NCBI GenBank assembly: GCA_030627625.1
Contig: DAOURR010000038.1
Location: forward strand, 1-22,288
DNA from: UBA3103 sp002365855
GTDB lineage: Bacteria; Bacillota; Desulfotomaculia; Desulfotomaculales; Pelotomaculaceae
Length of the DNA stretch: 22,288 nucleotides
Direction: 5' to 3'
Every line of letters begins with the position of its first letter. Positions within the stretch are counted from its first letter, which is position 1. Below are positions 7,394 to 15,373 of this stretch, one piece after another. Below the pieces are notes generated by a model. That model made no database searches and was not told where the DNA came from. It saw only the letters and a list, made by a program, of their open reading frames with translations. A program made the translations under genes and the position numbers.

Positions 7394-8335
7394 ATGAGAC
7401 TTAATGGGCGTCATGTTCTGGTAACAGGGGGGGCCGGTTTTCTCGGCTCCCATCTTTGCGAAAAACTGCTTGCAGAGGGGGCGAAGGTCCGGGCGCTGGA
7501 CATACTTGCTCCCGGCAGGGAAACAAACTTATCCACGATTCTGGAAAAAATTGACCTTTCAAACAATAACATAGCCTGTGAAAAATCAGTACTAAACGCT
7601 GCAAAGGATATCGACGCCATCGTTCACCTGGCGTTTCCCATGGCCCTGCGTCAGCGGTCGATCGAAACTCAGGTAATAACTGATATCTTAGCCGGCCTGC
7701 TGAATTTAATTAGGGCGGCAATCGACCGTAACGCTTTATTTGTTTATATCTCGTCTATAGCCGTTTACGGCAATAATAAATACGTTCCCATAGATGAAAA
7801 ACACCCTCTGGAACCTGTCCTGCTCCATGGCGCTGTTAAATTATCCGGTGAATATTTCTGCCGGACTCTGGCCGGAAGCAGAGGGTTACGGGCGGTTATT
7901 CTAAGAGCCGCGGATATTTACGGGCCAAGAAATTCCAGGGTAAGCGTGCCGATTAAGTTTTTACTTCAGGCTATTCAGAACGAACCTATAACAATATACG
8001 GAGACGGTTCCGACAGCCGTACCTATACTTTCGTTTCCGACTTTTCTGAAGCGGTTGTCCTGAGTTTGGTCCAGCCTGAAGCCGAAGGCGGGATTTTCAA
8101 TATAGGAGGGGATGATTGTATTTCCATGCTTGAGCTGGCTCTTAAAGTCAAGAAAATAACCGGCAGCCAAAGCCCTGTTCTTTTTCAGTCATGCCCCGCG
8201 GCAGGCCGCAGGTTATTCATCGATAACAGGAAATCAAAAGAACTTCTTGGCTTTAAACCCGCGTTCAATATAGGTGAAGGGCTGGCCATAACCCACCAGT
8301 GGTTTAAAGATAACCAGGAATTATACCAGCTGTAG
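7394..8335 (+). CDS. Extended SDR NAD-dependent epimerase/dehydratase with atypical HxxxK
   Basis: A 313-residue Rossmann-fold protein of the nucleotide-sugar epimerase/dehydratase family. TGGAGFLG is at 11-18, D36 follows strand 2, the serine motif YISSIAVYG is at 118-126, and there is a C-terminal substrate region with IYGDGSDSRTYTFVSDF. The active-site YxxxK reads H145-GAV-K149, so the catalytic tyrosine is histidine (CAT; TAT would be Tyr). The lysine and the upstream serines are kept. The gene may encode an altered or inactive enzyme, or one using a different acid/base. The ATG at 7394 has a GGGAGGG site 6 bases upstream, and the gap from the sugar transferase is 28 bases. Overall similarity is to UDP-glucose 4-epimerase or UDP-glucuronate-decarboxylase-like proteins; the exact substrate is unknown. 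Confidence 0.82.
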   Translation: MRLNGRHVLVTGGAGFLGSHLCEKLLAEGAKVRALDILAPGRETNLSTILEKIDLSNNNIACEKSVLNAAKDIDAIVHLAFPMALRQRSIETQVITDILAGLLNLIRAAIDRNALFVYISSIAVYGNNKYVPIDEKHPLEPVLLHGAVKLSGEYFCRTLAGSRGLRAVILRAADIYGPRNSRVSVPIKFLLQAIQNEPITIYGDGSDSRTYTFVSDFSEAVVLSLVQPEAEGGIFNIGGDDCISMLELALKVKKITGSQSPVLFQSCPAAGRRLFIDNRKSKELLGFKPAFNIGEGLAITHQWFKDNQELYQL

Positions 8336-8348
8336 TAAACAAGAAGAT

Positions 8349-8555
8349 GTGTTCATTGTTGTCTATGCCGTTCGCACTAAATTGTTCACCCTTTCTTTAA
8401 CGCCTCATATACTTAACAAAAGAGGAATAAATATTAAACAAAGCCGGCGTCAAAGTGTGCCAGACATGAAAATCAGGCAAGGAAAATTGTTTTATTTATT
8501 TAAAGAGTTCAGGAAATCTTTCAAACGGGGCATCAGGTCCGGAAAGCGGGAATAA
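8349..8555 (+). CDS. Doubtful small basic ORF between epimerase and beta-helix genes
   Basis: A 68-codon frame opening with GTG at 8349, weakly preceded by AAGAAG. The product would be rich in Lys/Arg with no recognised domain and no clear membrane segment. A shorter version from ATG 8466 would give 29 residues and lacks a ribosome binding site. The 257-base gap (8336-8592) is long for this operon, so a small gene or a decayed remnant is possible, but codon patterns do not argue strongly for coding. No terminator or promoter was evident in the gap. Confidence 0.15.
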   Translation: MFIVVYAVRTKLFTLSLTPHILNKRGINIKQSRRQSVPDMKIRQGKLFYLFKEFRKSFKRGIRSGKRE

Positions 8556-8592
8556 GTATATAAGTGGAAGGCTAGAAGGAGGAGGGGGATTT

Positions 8593-10638
8593 ATGGAAGC
8601 GTTTATTATTGTGGGATTATTGCTTCTCCTGGCCTGGTTATTTTTGTATTTTAAATACTTCAAGGAAAATGGAGAAGGGCATACTCGTAAGGATAAAGAA
8701 GATAATAATGATAATAAATATAAGGATGGAGAAGAAGCATTTTATTCCGTAGCTACATGGGGTGACGATAACAATAACGGTTCCATTACCCAACCATGGA
8801 AAAGTCTACAGCATGCAATCAACAATTTACAGCCGGGTGGAAGGTTGTTGATCCGTGAAGGCACATATAAGGAATATGTATCTTTAAAAAAATCAGGTAC
8901 CAGTGAAAAACCTATTGTAATCAGTACATTTCAGAATGAAGAAGCAGTTCTGGATGGCAAGGGAATCGGTTGGAAGTACGGCTTTAACTTTGAGTTTGGA
9001 GTATCTTGCGTAAATTTGTCGGGTTTGAAGGTAAAGAATTTTAAGGGATATGGGGTTGCCCTGTGGGGAGAAAACAGGTCGATTCAATTAAATGATCTGG
9101 AAGCGTCGGGATGTGGCGCCGGGCTGCATATTGTTTCAGCCGAAAATTTGCTGGTTGAGGGTTGTAACTTTTATAATAATAACGGTCCTGGCCTTGTTGT
9201 TTCCCCGGGGCCTTTAAAAACAGCCCGAATCGTACGCACACGGTCTTCTTATAACGAAAACCCTGAATTGCCGGATGGTTTTGCGCTGGACAGCGGTGAA
9301 GACATTGTGGTTGAAAAATGCGCCGCTGAAAACAATGCCGGAAATGGTTTTAGCTGTCTAACTTCAAGCACCACCATTTCCGCAAGCATTGTACGCGACA
9401 ATGGCCGTTATGGCGTCAAATGTCTCGGCGAGGGATATAAACTGGTTAATTGTATTATCGACAGCAATGGAATGGCGGGTATTGTCCTGCAAGGCGGTGG
9501 ATCTTATGAGTTATTCAACAACCTTATAATAAACTGCGGGTTAAAGGGTGATTACGGGCTTGTATCCGCTCCTGTAGCCGGCGCCTCTATTGCACGGGTA
9601 TCGCTGGTAAACAATGTATATGCTTTCAACTATGGCGGCGTTCATTTCGGCAGCTCCGCAGTGCTGGAAAAAGAGAATCAAAATATTTATTGGAGCCGTG
9701 AAGACGCTGAGATATCCACCAGCAACCGCAGGTATACCAGGAGCGAAATAAATGAGAGGATCTGGTTTAAAGAAACCGGCAGAGGGGAGCACAGTTCTTG
9801 CCGGGATCCAATGTTTGTCGACCCATCCCGCCGTGATTTCCGGCTGGCCAAAAATAGCCCTGCAATCGACCGTGGCGCCAGGGAGGGCGCCCCGGTCACA
9901 GATATAAACGGGAGTGTTCGCCCACAGGGCAGGGGGTTTGATATCGGCCCCCATGAATCATCGGAGGGGAGCCTTATACCTCCAAGCGCCGCGATAACCC
10001 ACAGCCCCGAATATTCCAGCGATAGTTCAGATTCCTTTAAGTTCAATGTAAAATGGGCAGGTTTCAGTGAGGGGGCGGAAGTAACAGGGTATAACGTTCA
10101 ATTTAAAGACGGAGCGGGAGGAACCTGGCAAAACTGGCTGGCGGATACGAGCGATAATGAAAGTGTATTTTCTGGTTTTGCCGGCCGTACCTATTACTTC
10201 CGGGTAAGGGCTAAAGACGACCTCGGGAACTGGGGGAACTGGTCCGGCGACCGGTATACATTGGTTCCTATAGATGACCAGAGTCCTTTAATCAGGTATG
10301 AGGGTGATTGGGATTTCATAAACTCCGAAGAAGCATACCTGAATACATTACATCATTCTGTAAGCCCTGGAGCGGCAGCTTCTTTCCGGTTTACAGGCAC
10401 GGAAGCGGCCTGGATTTCCACCAGAGGGCCGGACCGGGGGCAGGCGCTGATCTATATCAACGACGTGCTCCAAAGCACAATCGACCTGTACTGCAAGGTT
10501 TACCAGTTCCGCCGGCCGGTATTCACAACTTCTCTTGACAGCAGGCCCCATACAATACGCATTGAGGTTGCAGAAACAAAAAACCAACTGTCAAAGGGTT
10601 ACCAGGTAGACGTGGATGGATTCGCTGTGAAGTCGTAA
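8593..10638 (+). CDS. Membrane-anchored right-handed beta-helix protein with FN3 and lectin-like C-terminus
   Basis: A 681-residue surface protein. An uncleaved-looking N-terminal membrane segment (about 3-21) is followed by a charged Asn/Asp/Lys-rich spacer (22-48). The next part, from about 54, opens with ATWGDDNNNGSITQPWKSLQ, the usual entry to DUF1565/NosD-type parallel beta-helices. Many short repeats rich in Asn, Gly and Val run to about residue 410. After this come SPAIDRGA and GRGFDIGPHE, as in the conserved ending of many such beta-helix proteins. A fibronectin type III domain (about 464-556, with TYYFRVRAKDDLGNWGNWS) leads to a C-terminal sandwich-like domain with FRFTGTEAAWISTRGPDRGQ. 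Such folds serve as lyases, C5-epimerases (AlgG-like) or depolymerases. No catalytic residues could be assigned. ATG 8593 has a strong GGAGGAGGGGG site. The next gene is a C5-epimerase family member. Confidence 0.85.
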   Translation: MEAFIIVGLLLLLAWLFLYFKYFKENGEGHTRKDKEDNNDNKYKDGEEAFYSVATWGDDNNNGSITQPWKSLQHAINNLQPGGRLLIREGTYKEYVSLKKSGTSEKPIVISTFQNEEAVLDGKGIGWKYGFNFEFGVSCVNLSGLKVKNFKGYGVALWGENRSIQLNDLEASGCGAGLHIVSAENLLVEGCNFYNNNGPGLVVSPGPLKTARIVRTRSSYNENPELPDGFALDSGEDIVVEKCAAENNAGNGFSCLTSSTTISASIVRDNGRYGVKCLGEGYKLVNCIIDSNGMAGIVLQGGGSYELFNNLIINCGLKGDYGLVSAPVAGASIARVSLVNNVYAFNYGGVHFGSSAVLEKENQNIYWSREDAEISTSNRRYTRSEINERIWFKETGRGEHSSCRDPMFVDPSRRDFRLAKNSPAIDRGAREGAPVTDINGSVRPQGRGFDIGPHESSEGSLIPPSAAITHSPEYSSDSSDSFKFNVKWAGFSEGAEVTGYNVQFKDGAGGTWQNWLADTSDNESVFSGFAGRTYYFRVRAKDDLGNWGNWSGDRYTLVPIDDQSPLIRYEGDWDFINSEEAYLNTLHHSVSPGAAASFRFTGTEAAWISTRGPDRGQALIYINDVLQSTIDLYCKVYQFRRPVFTTSLDSRPHTIRIEVAETKNQLSKGYQVDVDGFAVKS

Positions 10639-10656
10639 ATATAGTTTTTGGGGAGA

Positions 10657-10698
10657 AAGCCGGGAACAGGTAAGAAGCATGCCCCGGTTTATTTTTTA
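10657..10698 (+). terminator. Terminator-like hairpin between the beta-helix and C5-epimerase genes
   Basis: AAGCCGGG at 10657-10664 pairs with CCCGGTTT at 10683-10690, including one G-T pair, across an 18-base loop, followed by a T-rich run (ATTTTTTATT, 10691-10700). It is weaker than the two other terminators in the window. It may act as an attenuator that lowers expression of the downstream gene, or as an mRNA-stabilising end. Confidence 0.5.
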
Positions 10699-10712
10699 TT
10701 GGAGATAAGCAT

Positions 10713-11684
10713 ATGAAAAGCTTTATGCGAAACTTAATAATAATGGGATTAATGTTAAAAAAATGCCTTTTAATAACAACCGGTAAAAGTTATTATCATC
10801 AAGAACAGCCGATTGGCAAGCTCTTTAAGCCAGGTAATATTCTTGGTTATTACAACGACTTAACTGCCAAAACAAAATGGAGAGGTCCTGTTTCTGAGTG
10901 TGGTTTTCCCTTGAACCGGAAAGAGGACGGGAAGCTGGTTTTTGTCCCTACGACTATAGCACAGAAGGCATTGGGGCATTATGACATGTGGCTTATGAGC
11001 CGGGATCGTTGGAACCTGGATGAGTTCATGCTGCTTGCCCGCTGGCTGCGTAATTACCAGGACGGGCAGGGTGGTTGGCCAATATGGTCAACGCTGGGCT
11101 TGGCCTGTATCTCCGATTATTCAGCGATGGTTCAAGGTGAAGCGATCTCAGTTGCGGTTAGGGCTCACCAAATTGATGGAGATCTCTCGTGGATCAAATT
11201 AGCGGAAGCCGCTGCCCGGCTTATGCTTATACCTGTCGAAAAAGGCGGGACTGCCCGGTACACACCGGAAGGTCTTATACTTGAAGAATTTCCATCAAAA
11301 TGCCCAAAGACTGTCCTCAACGGATGGTTTTTCGCGCTGTACGGCCTGTACGATTTCATGCTTGCCGGGGCAGGCTCAGTTTTAGACATAGATCAGGTAT
11401 TGAGCGAAACACTTAGAGCGCTTAGTGTTTTTTTGCCCCGTTACGACGCGGGGTACTGGTCTTACTACGATACCGGCCATAACCTTTCCAGCCCCTTTTA
11501 TCACAAGCTGCACATAGCGCAATTGTATGCGCTTGAGATGACATTTCCCGGCGTCGAGACGGTAGCCGGCTTGTACCGCAGGAAATTTGAGCAACAGTGG
11601 TCCAAGGGGACAAATAAGTTGAGAGCTGTGGTTGGAAAAGGGCTGCAGAAGCTTTTGCACCCGCCTGAAATTATGCTGCGTTAA
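10713..11684 (+). CDS. D-glucuronyl C5-epimerase family protein
   Basis: A 323-residue protein resembling the C-terminal domain of D-glucuronyl C5-epimerase, the enzyme that turns D-glucuronate into L-iduronate within heparan-type chains. Characteristic stretches are GHYDMWL (88-94), DGQGGWP (117-123), SAMVQGEAISVAVRAH (137-152), LEEFP (190-194), VLNGWFFALYGLYDF (201-215), YWSYYD (248-253) and SSPFYHKLHIAQL (259-271). The tyrosines in the last two motifs match those the family uses for catalysis. The N-terminus has basic residues and a short hydrophobic run (8-22) but no clear cleavage site, so cytoplasmic or membrane-associated action remains open. ATG 10713 follows GGAGATAAGCAT. Its position at the end of the first gene run, after a beta-helix protein and before a strong terminator, fits polymer tailoring. 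The fold assignment is firm; the uronic acid substrate is inferred. Confidence 0.86.
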   Translation: MKSFMRNLIIMGLMLKKCLLITTGKSYYHQEQPIGKLFKPGNILGYYNDLTAKTKWRGPVSECGFPLNRKEDGKLVFVPTTIAQKALGHYDMWLMSRDRWNLDEFMLLARWLRNYQDGQGGWPIWSTLGLACISDYSAMVQGEAISVAVRAHQIDGDLSWIKLAEAAARLMLIPVEKGGTARYTPEGLILEEFPSKCPKTVLNGWFFALYGLYDFMLAGAGSVLDIDQVLSETLRALSVFLPRYDAGYWSYYDTGHNLSSPFYHKLHIAQLYALEMTFPGVETVAGLYRRKFEQQWSKGTNKLRAVVGKGLQKLLHPPEIMLR

Positions 11685-11699
11685 CACAGGAAATGATTT

Positions 11700-11733
11700 G
11701 CCGGTCTCTGCGTTTACTGGAGACCGGCTTTTT
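11700..11733 (+). terminator. Strong intrinsic terminator after the C5-epimerase gene
   Basis: A perfect 9-bp stem, GCCGGTCTC (11700-11708) with GAGACCGGC (11720-11728), has an 11-base loop and is followed by five T. It lies 15 bases after the C5-epimerase stop and divides the locus into two transcription blocks, so the second block probably has its own promoter in 11734-11830 or depends on read-through. Confidence 0.92.
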
Positions 11734-11760
11734 GTGTCTGAATAAAGAGGACAGGGTGCT

Positions 11761-11916
11761 ATGGAACCGTTTTTTTCTTTTATTCATAGGATGAAGGTAG
11801 GCGACAAGTGTAATACCTGGGGGGATTCCCTTGAAAATTGCCACAGTGGCCGGTACCCGGCCTCAGTTTATAAAAGCTATGATGGTTTCAAGAGCTATCA
11901 GGGAGAATCACGATGA
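11761..11916 (+). CDS. Doubtful 51-residue ORF overlapping the 2-epimerase start
   Basis: An ATG at 11761 with GAGGACAGGG just upstream opens a 51-codon frame that runs 86 bases into the UDP-GlcNAc 2-epimerase gene in another frame. The product has no recognised motif. If translated it could act as a leader peptide coupling translation to the next gene. It may equally be a chance frame; the second half is plainly the shadow of the epimerase. This is the first ATG after the strong terminator. Confidence 0.15.
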   Translation: MEPFFSFIHRMKVGDKCNTWGDSLENCHSGRYPASVYKSYDGFKSYQGESR

Positions 11917-12967
11917 GATATTGATCCACACCGGGCAGCATTATGATTTGAATATGTCTCAGGTGTTCTTTTCGGGTCTGGGTATCCCTGCGCCGGATTA
12001 CCATTTAAATACCTGCCCGGGTTCGCCCGGGCAGCAGTTGGGCAGGATGCTCAGCGGGTTGAAGGATGTATTAGACAAGGAAAAGCCGGATATCGTCCTG
12101 GTATACGGCGACTCACGCTCCACCCTGGCAGGAGCGCTGGCGGCGTCAAGAGCAGGCATACCCCTGGCGCATGTTGAAGCGGGCTTGCGCAGTCATAACC
12201 ACTCTATGTTCGAGGAATTTAACCGGGTAGTTACCGACCACCTGTCTTCAATTCTAATCTGTCCTTCGGAAATAGCGGTAAGTAATCTTCAAAGAGAAGG
12301 ATTTACTTGCATTATTAACCATGGTGAGCTTTTAAGTATGGAAAATGTCCCTGATCGGCTTACCAGTTCTCAAGTTGTTAACGTAGGGGATGTCATGGTC
12401 GATGCTCTCTTTTACTATTTAAAAGAAGGGATTGATGTTTCACTACCGGGGGGGAAACAATTTCATAATTCCAGGGAATACCTACTTGCCACCGTGCACC
12501 GTGCGGAGAATACAGATAACAAGGAAAGACTGGCTGTTATCCTGGAAAGCCTCGTTACGGCGGGCGAAAATGTTATATTTCCGGTTCACCCCCGCACTGC
12601 TCAAAGAATTTTGGAATTCGACCTGCAAGCATATTTGCGCCACCCCAATGTAGATGCGATTGAGCCGGTGGGCTATCTGGAGATGCTCTGGTTGATTAAA
12701 AACGCCAGGAAGGTGATCACCGATTCCGGCGGCGTCCAAAAGGAAGCTTTTATCCTTAAAGTCCCTTGCGTTACCCTGCGGGAAGAAACGGAGTGGGTGG
12801 AGACGGTTGAAAGGGGCTGTAACAGGCTGGTGGGTTGTGACCGGCAGCTTATTATTGAAGCTGTGAAAGAGACCTTTGACGGTGACTGGTCCGGTTGCCC
12901 CTACGGGCGTGGAGATGCCTCCAGCCTGATCTCCCGGTTGCTTGAGGGATTCTATTGCTCCGGGTAA
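11831..12967 (+). CDS. UDP-N-acetylglucosamine 2-epimerase, non-hydrolysing (WecB/WbpI-like)
   Basis: A 378-residue cytoplasmic enzyme interconverting UDP-GlcNAc and UDP-ManNAc, or the equivalent diacetamido uronates if closer to WbpI. The signature GTRPQFIKA is at 8-16, followed by HTGQHYDLNMS (33-43), VYGDSRSTLAGALAAS, the HVEAGLRSHNHSMFEEFNR active-site block with its conserved glutamates, and VHRAEN with the conserved histidine. GTRPQFIKA rather than GTRPEIIK is reminiscent of the WbpI side of the family, so the acceptor range is uncertain. It would supply ManNAc-type sugar for the repeat unit. The TTG start at 11831 has GGGGGGAT 6 bases upstream, and no alternative ATG is in frame nearby. 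It is the first gene of the second block, right after the strong terminator, and overlaps the next gene by 13 bases. Confidence 0.9.
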   Translation: MKIATVAGTRPQFIKAMMVSRAIRENHDEILIHTGQHYDLNMSQVFFSGLGIPAPDYHLNTCPGSPGQQLGRMLSGLKDVLDKEKPDIVLVYGDSRSTLAGALAASRAGIPLAHVEAGLRSHNHSMFEEFNRVVTDHLSSILICPSEIAVSNLQREGFTCIINHGELLSMENVPDRLTSSQVVNVGDVMVDALFYYLKEGIDVSLPGGKQFHNSREYLLATVHRAENTDNKERLAVILESLVTAGENVIFPVHPRTAQRILEFDLQAYLRHPNVDAIEPVGYLEMLWLIKNARKVITDSGGVQKEAFILKVPCVTLREETEWVETVERGCNRLVGCDRQLIIEAVKETFDGDWSGCPYGRGDASSLISRLLEGFYCSG

Positions 12968-14124
12968 TCATGGTGGTCAACAGCGATTTCCGGCATGATT
13001 CCAGAGTCCAGAAAGAAGCCCTGTATTTGCGCAGAGCAGGATATGATGTAACCGTTTTCTCCCTCACCATGACGGGTCCGCAGGAACAAGACATTAAAGG
13101 TATCAGAGTTTTGAATCCAACGACGGGAAGTCTGGCCCGGTTTCCCTACAGACTCTCCTACCTGCGGGCTTACTTTCAGGTTATGCGTGCTCTTCTGCGA
13201 GATAGAGCAGATATATGGCACGGGCACGACCTTGAGACGCTTCCCTTTATATTTGTTGCTTCAAAGCTCAGGGGGGGCAAACTTGTTTATGACTCCCACG
13301 AACTCTGGCAGGGGTATGACTGGCCGGGCCGCAGCGGCAGGTGGAACATTGCCAGGCGCCTGTTGTGGAAGATTTGGCTATGCCTTGAAAGGGTACTGGC
13401 AAAGCGCTGCCATCTGGTTATCACAGTTAATGAAAGCTGTGCCTTGGAGATGGCCGAATCGCTGGGGTTACAGTCACCGCTGGTATTGAGAAACTGTGTC
13501 GACCCGGTCGCGGAAAAGGATGGTTCCACCGCCGGCCTGCGGGAAAAACTGGGGCTCGTCCAGGGGGAGCCGCTGGTGGTTTACACCGGCCACCTTAAAA
13601 CAGGACGCGGCCTGCATAATTTATTAAAGGCCTGGGCCGGTATGCCCGGCGGGACTCACCTGGCCTTTGTGGGTTATGGGCCGCTGGAAAGCGAACTGCG
13701 GGAATTTGCATTGAACTGCCGGCTTAATAACGTCCACTTCCTGCCTCCGGTTAAAGCGTGGGAACTGCCGGGATTTATTAGCGGAGCCACTCTGGGGGTG
13801 GTTTTGACAGAGGAAACCGACCTGAGCAGCCGCTGCTCCCTGCCCAATAAACTTTTTGAATATATAGCTGCGGGAGTACCAGTGCTGGCAACGGACCTCC
13901 CGGAAATCCACCGGCTGGTGGACGGCTGTCAAGCCGGTGTCTTTACGGACCCCCTGGACCACAACAGCATCAGGGCGGCTTTGACCGAACTGCTGGGTGA
14001 TGGTGAAAGGTTGGAACGGCTGAGGCAGAATGTCCTTAAAGCCAGGGATAATTTAACATGGCAAGGGGAAGTGAGCCTGCTGATCAATGAATACTCAAAA
14101 CTTAAAGATATACTTAAAGGATAG
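12955..14124 (+). CDS. Glycosyltransferase family 4
   Basis: A 389-residue GT-B glycosyltransferase. The opening strand RVIMVVNSDFRHDSRVQKEA, with the conserved HDSRV, leads to HGHDLETLPF and a YDSHELWQG acceptor-side motif. The donor half has YTGHLKTGRGLHNLL, GYGPLESELRE and LPNKLFEYIAAGVPVLATDL, in which the conserved glutamate sits in FEYIAAG. It would extend the lipid-linked oligosaccharide at the cytoplasmic side. The TTG start at 12955 overlaps the 2-epimerase end by 13 bases and has GAGGGA about 5 bases upstream, so coupling is likely. Sugar specificity is unknown. Confidence 0.9.
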   Translation: MLRVIMVVNSDFRHDSRVQKEALYLRRAGYDVTVFSLTMTGPQEQDIKGIRVLNPTTGSLARFPYRLSYLRAYFQVMRALLRDRADIWHGHDLETLPFIFVASKLRGGKLVYDSHELWQGYDWPGRSGRWNIARRLLWKIWLCLERVLAKRCHLVITVNESCALEMAESLGLQSPLVLRNCVDPVAEKDGSTAGLREKLGLVQGEPLVVYTGHLKTGRGLHNLLKAWAGMPGGTHLAFVGYGPLESELREFALNCRLNNVHFLPPVKAWELPGFISGATLGVVLTEETDLSSRCSLPNKLFEYIAAGVPVLATDLPEIHRLVDGCQAGVFTDPLDHNSIRAALTELLGDGERLERLRQNVLKARDNLTWQGEVSLLINEYSKLKDILKG

Positions 14125-15373
14125 ATATTTTCTCCTGGCTGCATCGCTGATGGGGCTGGTGGTCGGCATAGCCCAGGTAAAACGGCCTTTTTACCTGGCC
14201 GCGGGAATCACGGCGGCTATTACTTTTTTAATGGCGCCTGAAGTTCTTGGTTTTTTTATCGGAGGGGGTCTGTACCTGACCGGAAGAACCCTGAGCCTTG
14301 GGTATGAAGAGTTATATGTTCTTAATATAGGTTCTTTTTTATTCCCGTTGTATTGTCTTTTGATCTTTTTGTTGCTCTATAAAAAGGCCGGCGCTTTCAC
14401 TGCGGTGCTCAGGTATTGGGAATTCTGGGCCGTGCTGGGCCTGGGGCTTTTAATGCTGGCACGCCTGCCGGATAGTCTTTTTGTAGAATACGGGGTGCAG
14501 AAGACAAAATATTACCTGGTGAACAATTTAGTTGTCTTTTTCGCCCCGGTTCTGGCATCAGCCGTTTGGGGCACCAGGGGCCTTTACCGCTTCCTGAGGG
14601 GAGTTTTTCTGGGCGGCCTGGCCTTGACAGCGTATTTCTGGCTGGGTAAATCATATCTTGATTTGCCGTCCAACGTTTATGCCGTACTGAATTTCAACCC
14701 TATCGAACTAAGCAGGTTGATCGGCCTGTTTGTTCTCCTGGCTCTGTTTGGCAGGATGATACCGTTTCCCTCCCCGGTTATGTTCTCCCTGGCTGCCGCC
14801 GCGGGTACCGCAATGGTCCTGCTTAACGCCCGGGGGCCTGCCCTGGCGCTGGTCATTGCCCTGCTCTTTGGGGGTTCCTGGTCAGTGCGCAGGAAATTCC
14901 GCCTGCTGCCGCTCCTGGCTGTTCCCATGTTTCTCCTGCTTGCCGTTTATATCTCCTCCAACTACTGGTTTTCACCGGATTTTTTCAGCATGGAAGATAC
15001 TGGTAGATTGCAGCTTTACCAGACAGCTTTGGCATCCCTCGCTCAAAACCCGGCTCTGGGCGCAGGAACGGGTTCTTACGCCTATTTTTCGCCTGTGCCG
15101 GAAATTTATTATCCGCACAACCTGTTTCTGGAATCGGCGGTGGAGCTTGGGTTTCCTGGCCTGGCGCTGTCTCTTATGCTGGTATTCGCCCCTCTGTCCC
15201 GGCTGATGTTTGAGAAGAAGCGGGTCAAAGATGCAGCCATGGCGGGAGCATTGTTGACATTCTGCTTTGTAAACGCCATGATCAGCGGTGACATTCCCGG
15301 GAACTTTCTCCTCTGGCTTTCAGCCGGAGTAACGGCCTCCCTGGCGATGGTTTCAGCGGAGGATATCCAGTGA
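14087..15373 (+). CDS. O-antigen polymerase/ligase-like membrane protein (Wzy candidate)
   Basis: A 428-residue polytopic membrane protein with roughly ten hydrophobic segments. Its large C-terminal-half loop contains NPALGAGTGSYAYF and YYPHNLFLESAVELGFPGLA, the HN.fLe...elG signature of the Wzy_C/WaaL ligase-polymerase family (PF04932). In this locus it is the only candidate for polymerising flipped repeat units outside the membrane. The ATG at 14087 overlaps the preceding glycosyltransferase by 38 bases and has only a poor ribosome binding site; a later in-frame start, such as ATG 14150, is possible but would remove part of the first hydrophobic region. It ends in a 4-base GTGA overlap with the next gene. 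Wzy proteins diverge strongly, so function rests on topology, the loop motif and context. Confidence 0.85.
   Translation: MNTQNLKIYLKDRYFLLAASLMGLVVGIAQVKRPFYLAAGITAAITFLMAPEVLGFFIGGGLYLTGRTLSLGYEELYVLNIGSFLFPLYCLLIFLLLYKKAGAFTAVLRYWEFWAVLGLGLLMLARLPDSLFVEYGVQKTKYYLVNNLVVFFAPVLASAVWGTRGLYRFLRGVFLGGLALTAYFWLGKSYLDLPSNVYAVLNFNPIELSRLIGLFVLLALFGRMIPFPSPVMFSLAAAAGTAMVLLNARGPALALVIALLFGGSWSVRRKFRLLPLLAVPMFLLLAVYISSNYWFSPDFFSMEDTGRLQLYQTALASLAQNPALGAGTGSYAYFSPVPEIYYPHNLFLESAVELGFPGLALSLMLVFAPLSRLMFEKKRVKDAAMAGALLTFCFVNAMISGDIPGNFLLWLSAGVTASLAMVSAEDIQ

Noticed and set aside
8336..8592. Gap searched for an RNA gene, IS remnant or promoter
   Set aside because: No terminal inverted repeats, tRNA-like structure or clear -35/-10 pair was seen; only a doubtful small basic ORF.
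9541..9954. 137-codon minus-strand frame inside the beta-helix gene
   Set aside because: It lies wholly inside a well-supported gene, with no recognisable motif or ribosome binding site.
11734..11830. Promoter for the second gene block (TTGTGT ... TATGGA)
   Set aside because: The hexamers match the consensus poorly and no better pair was visible, though a promoter is expected here because a strong terminator precedes it.
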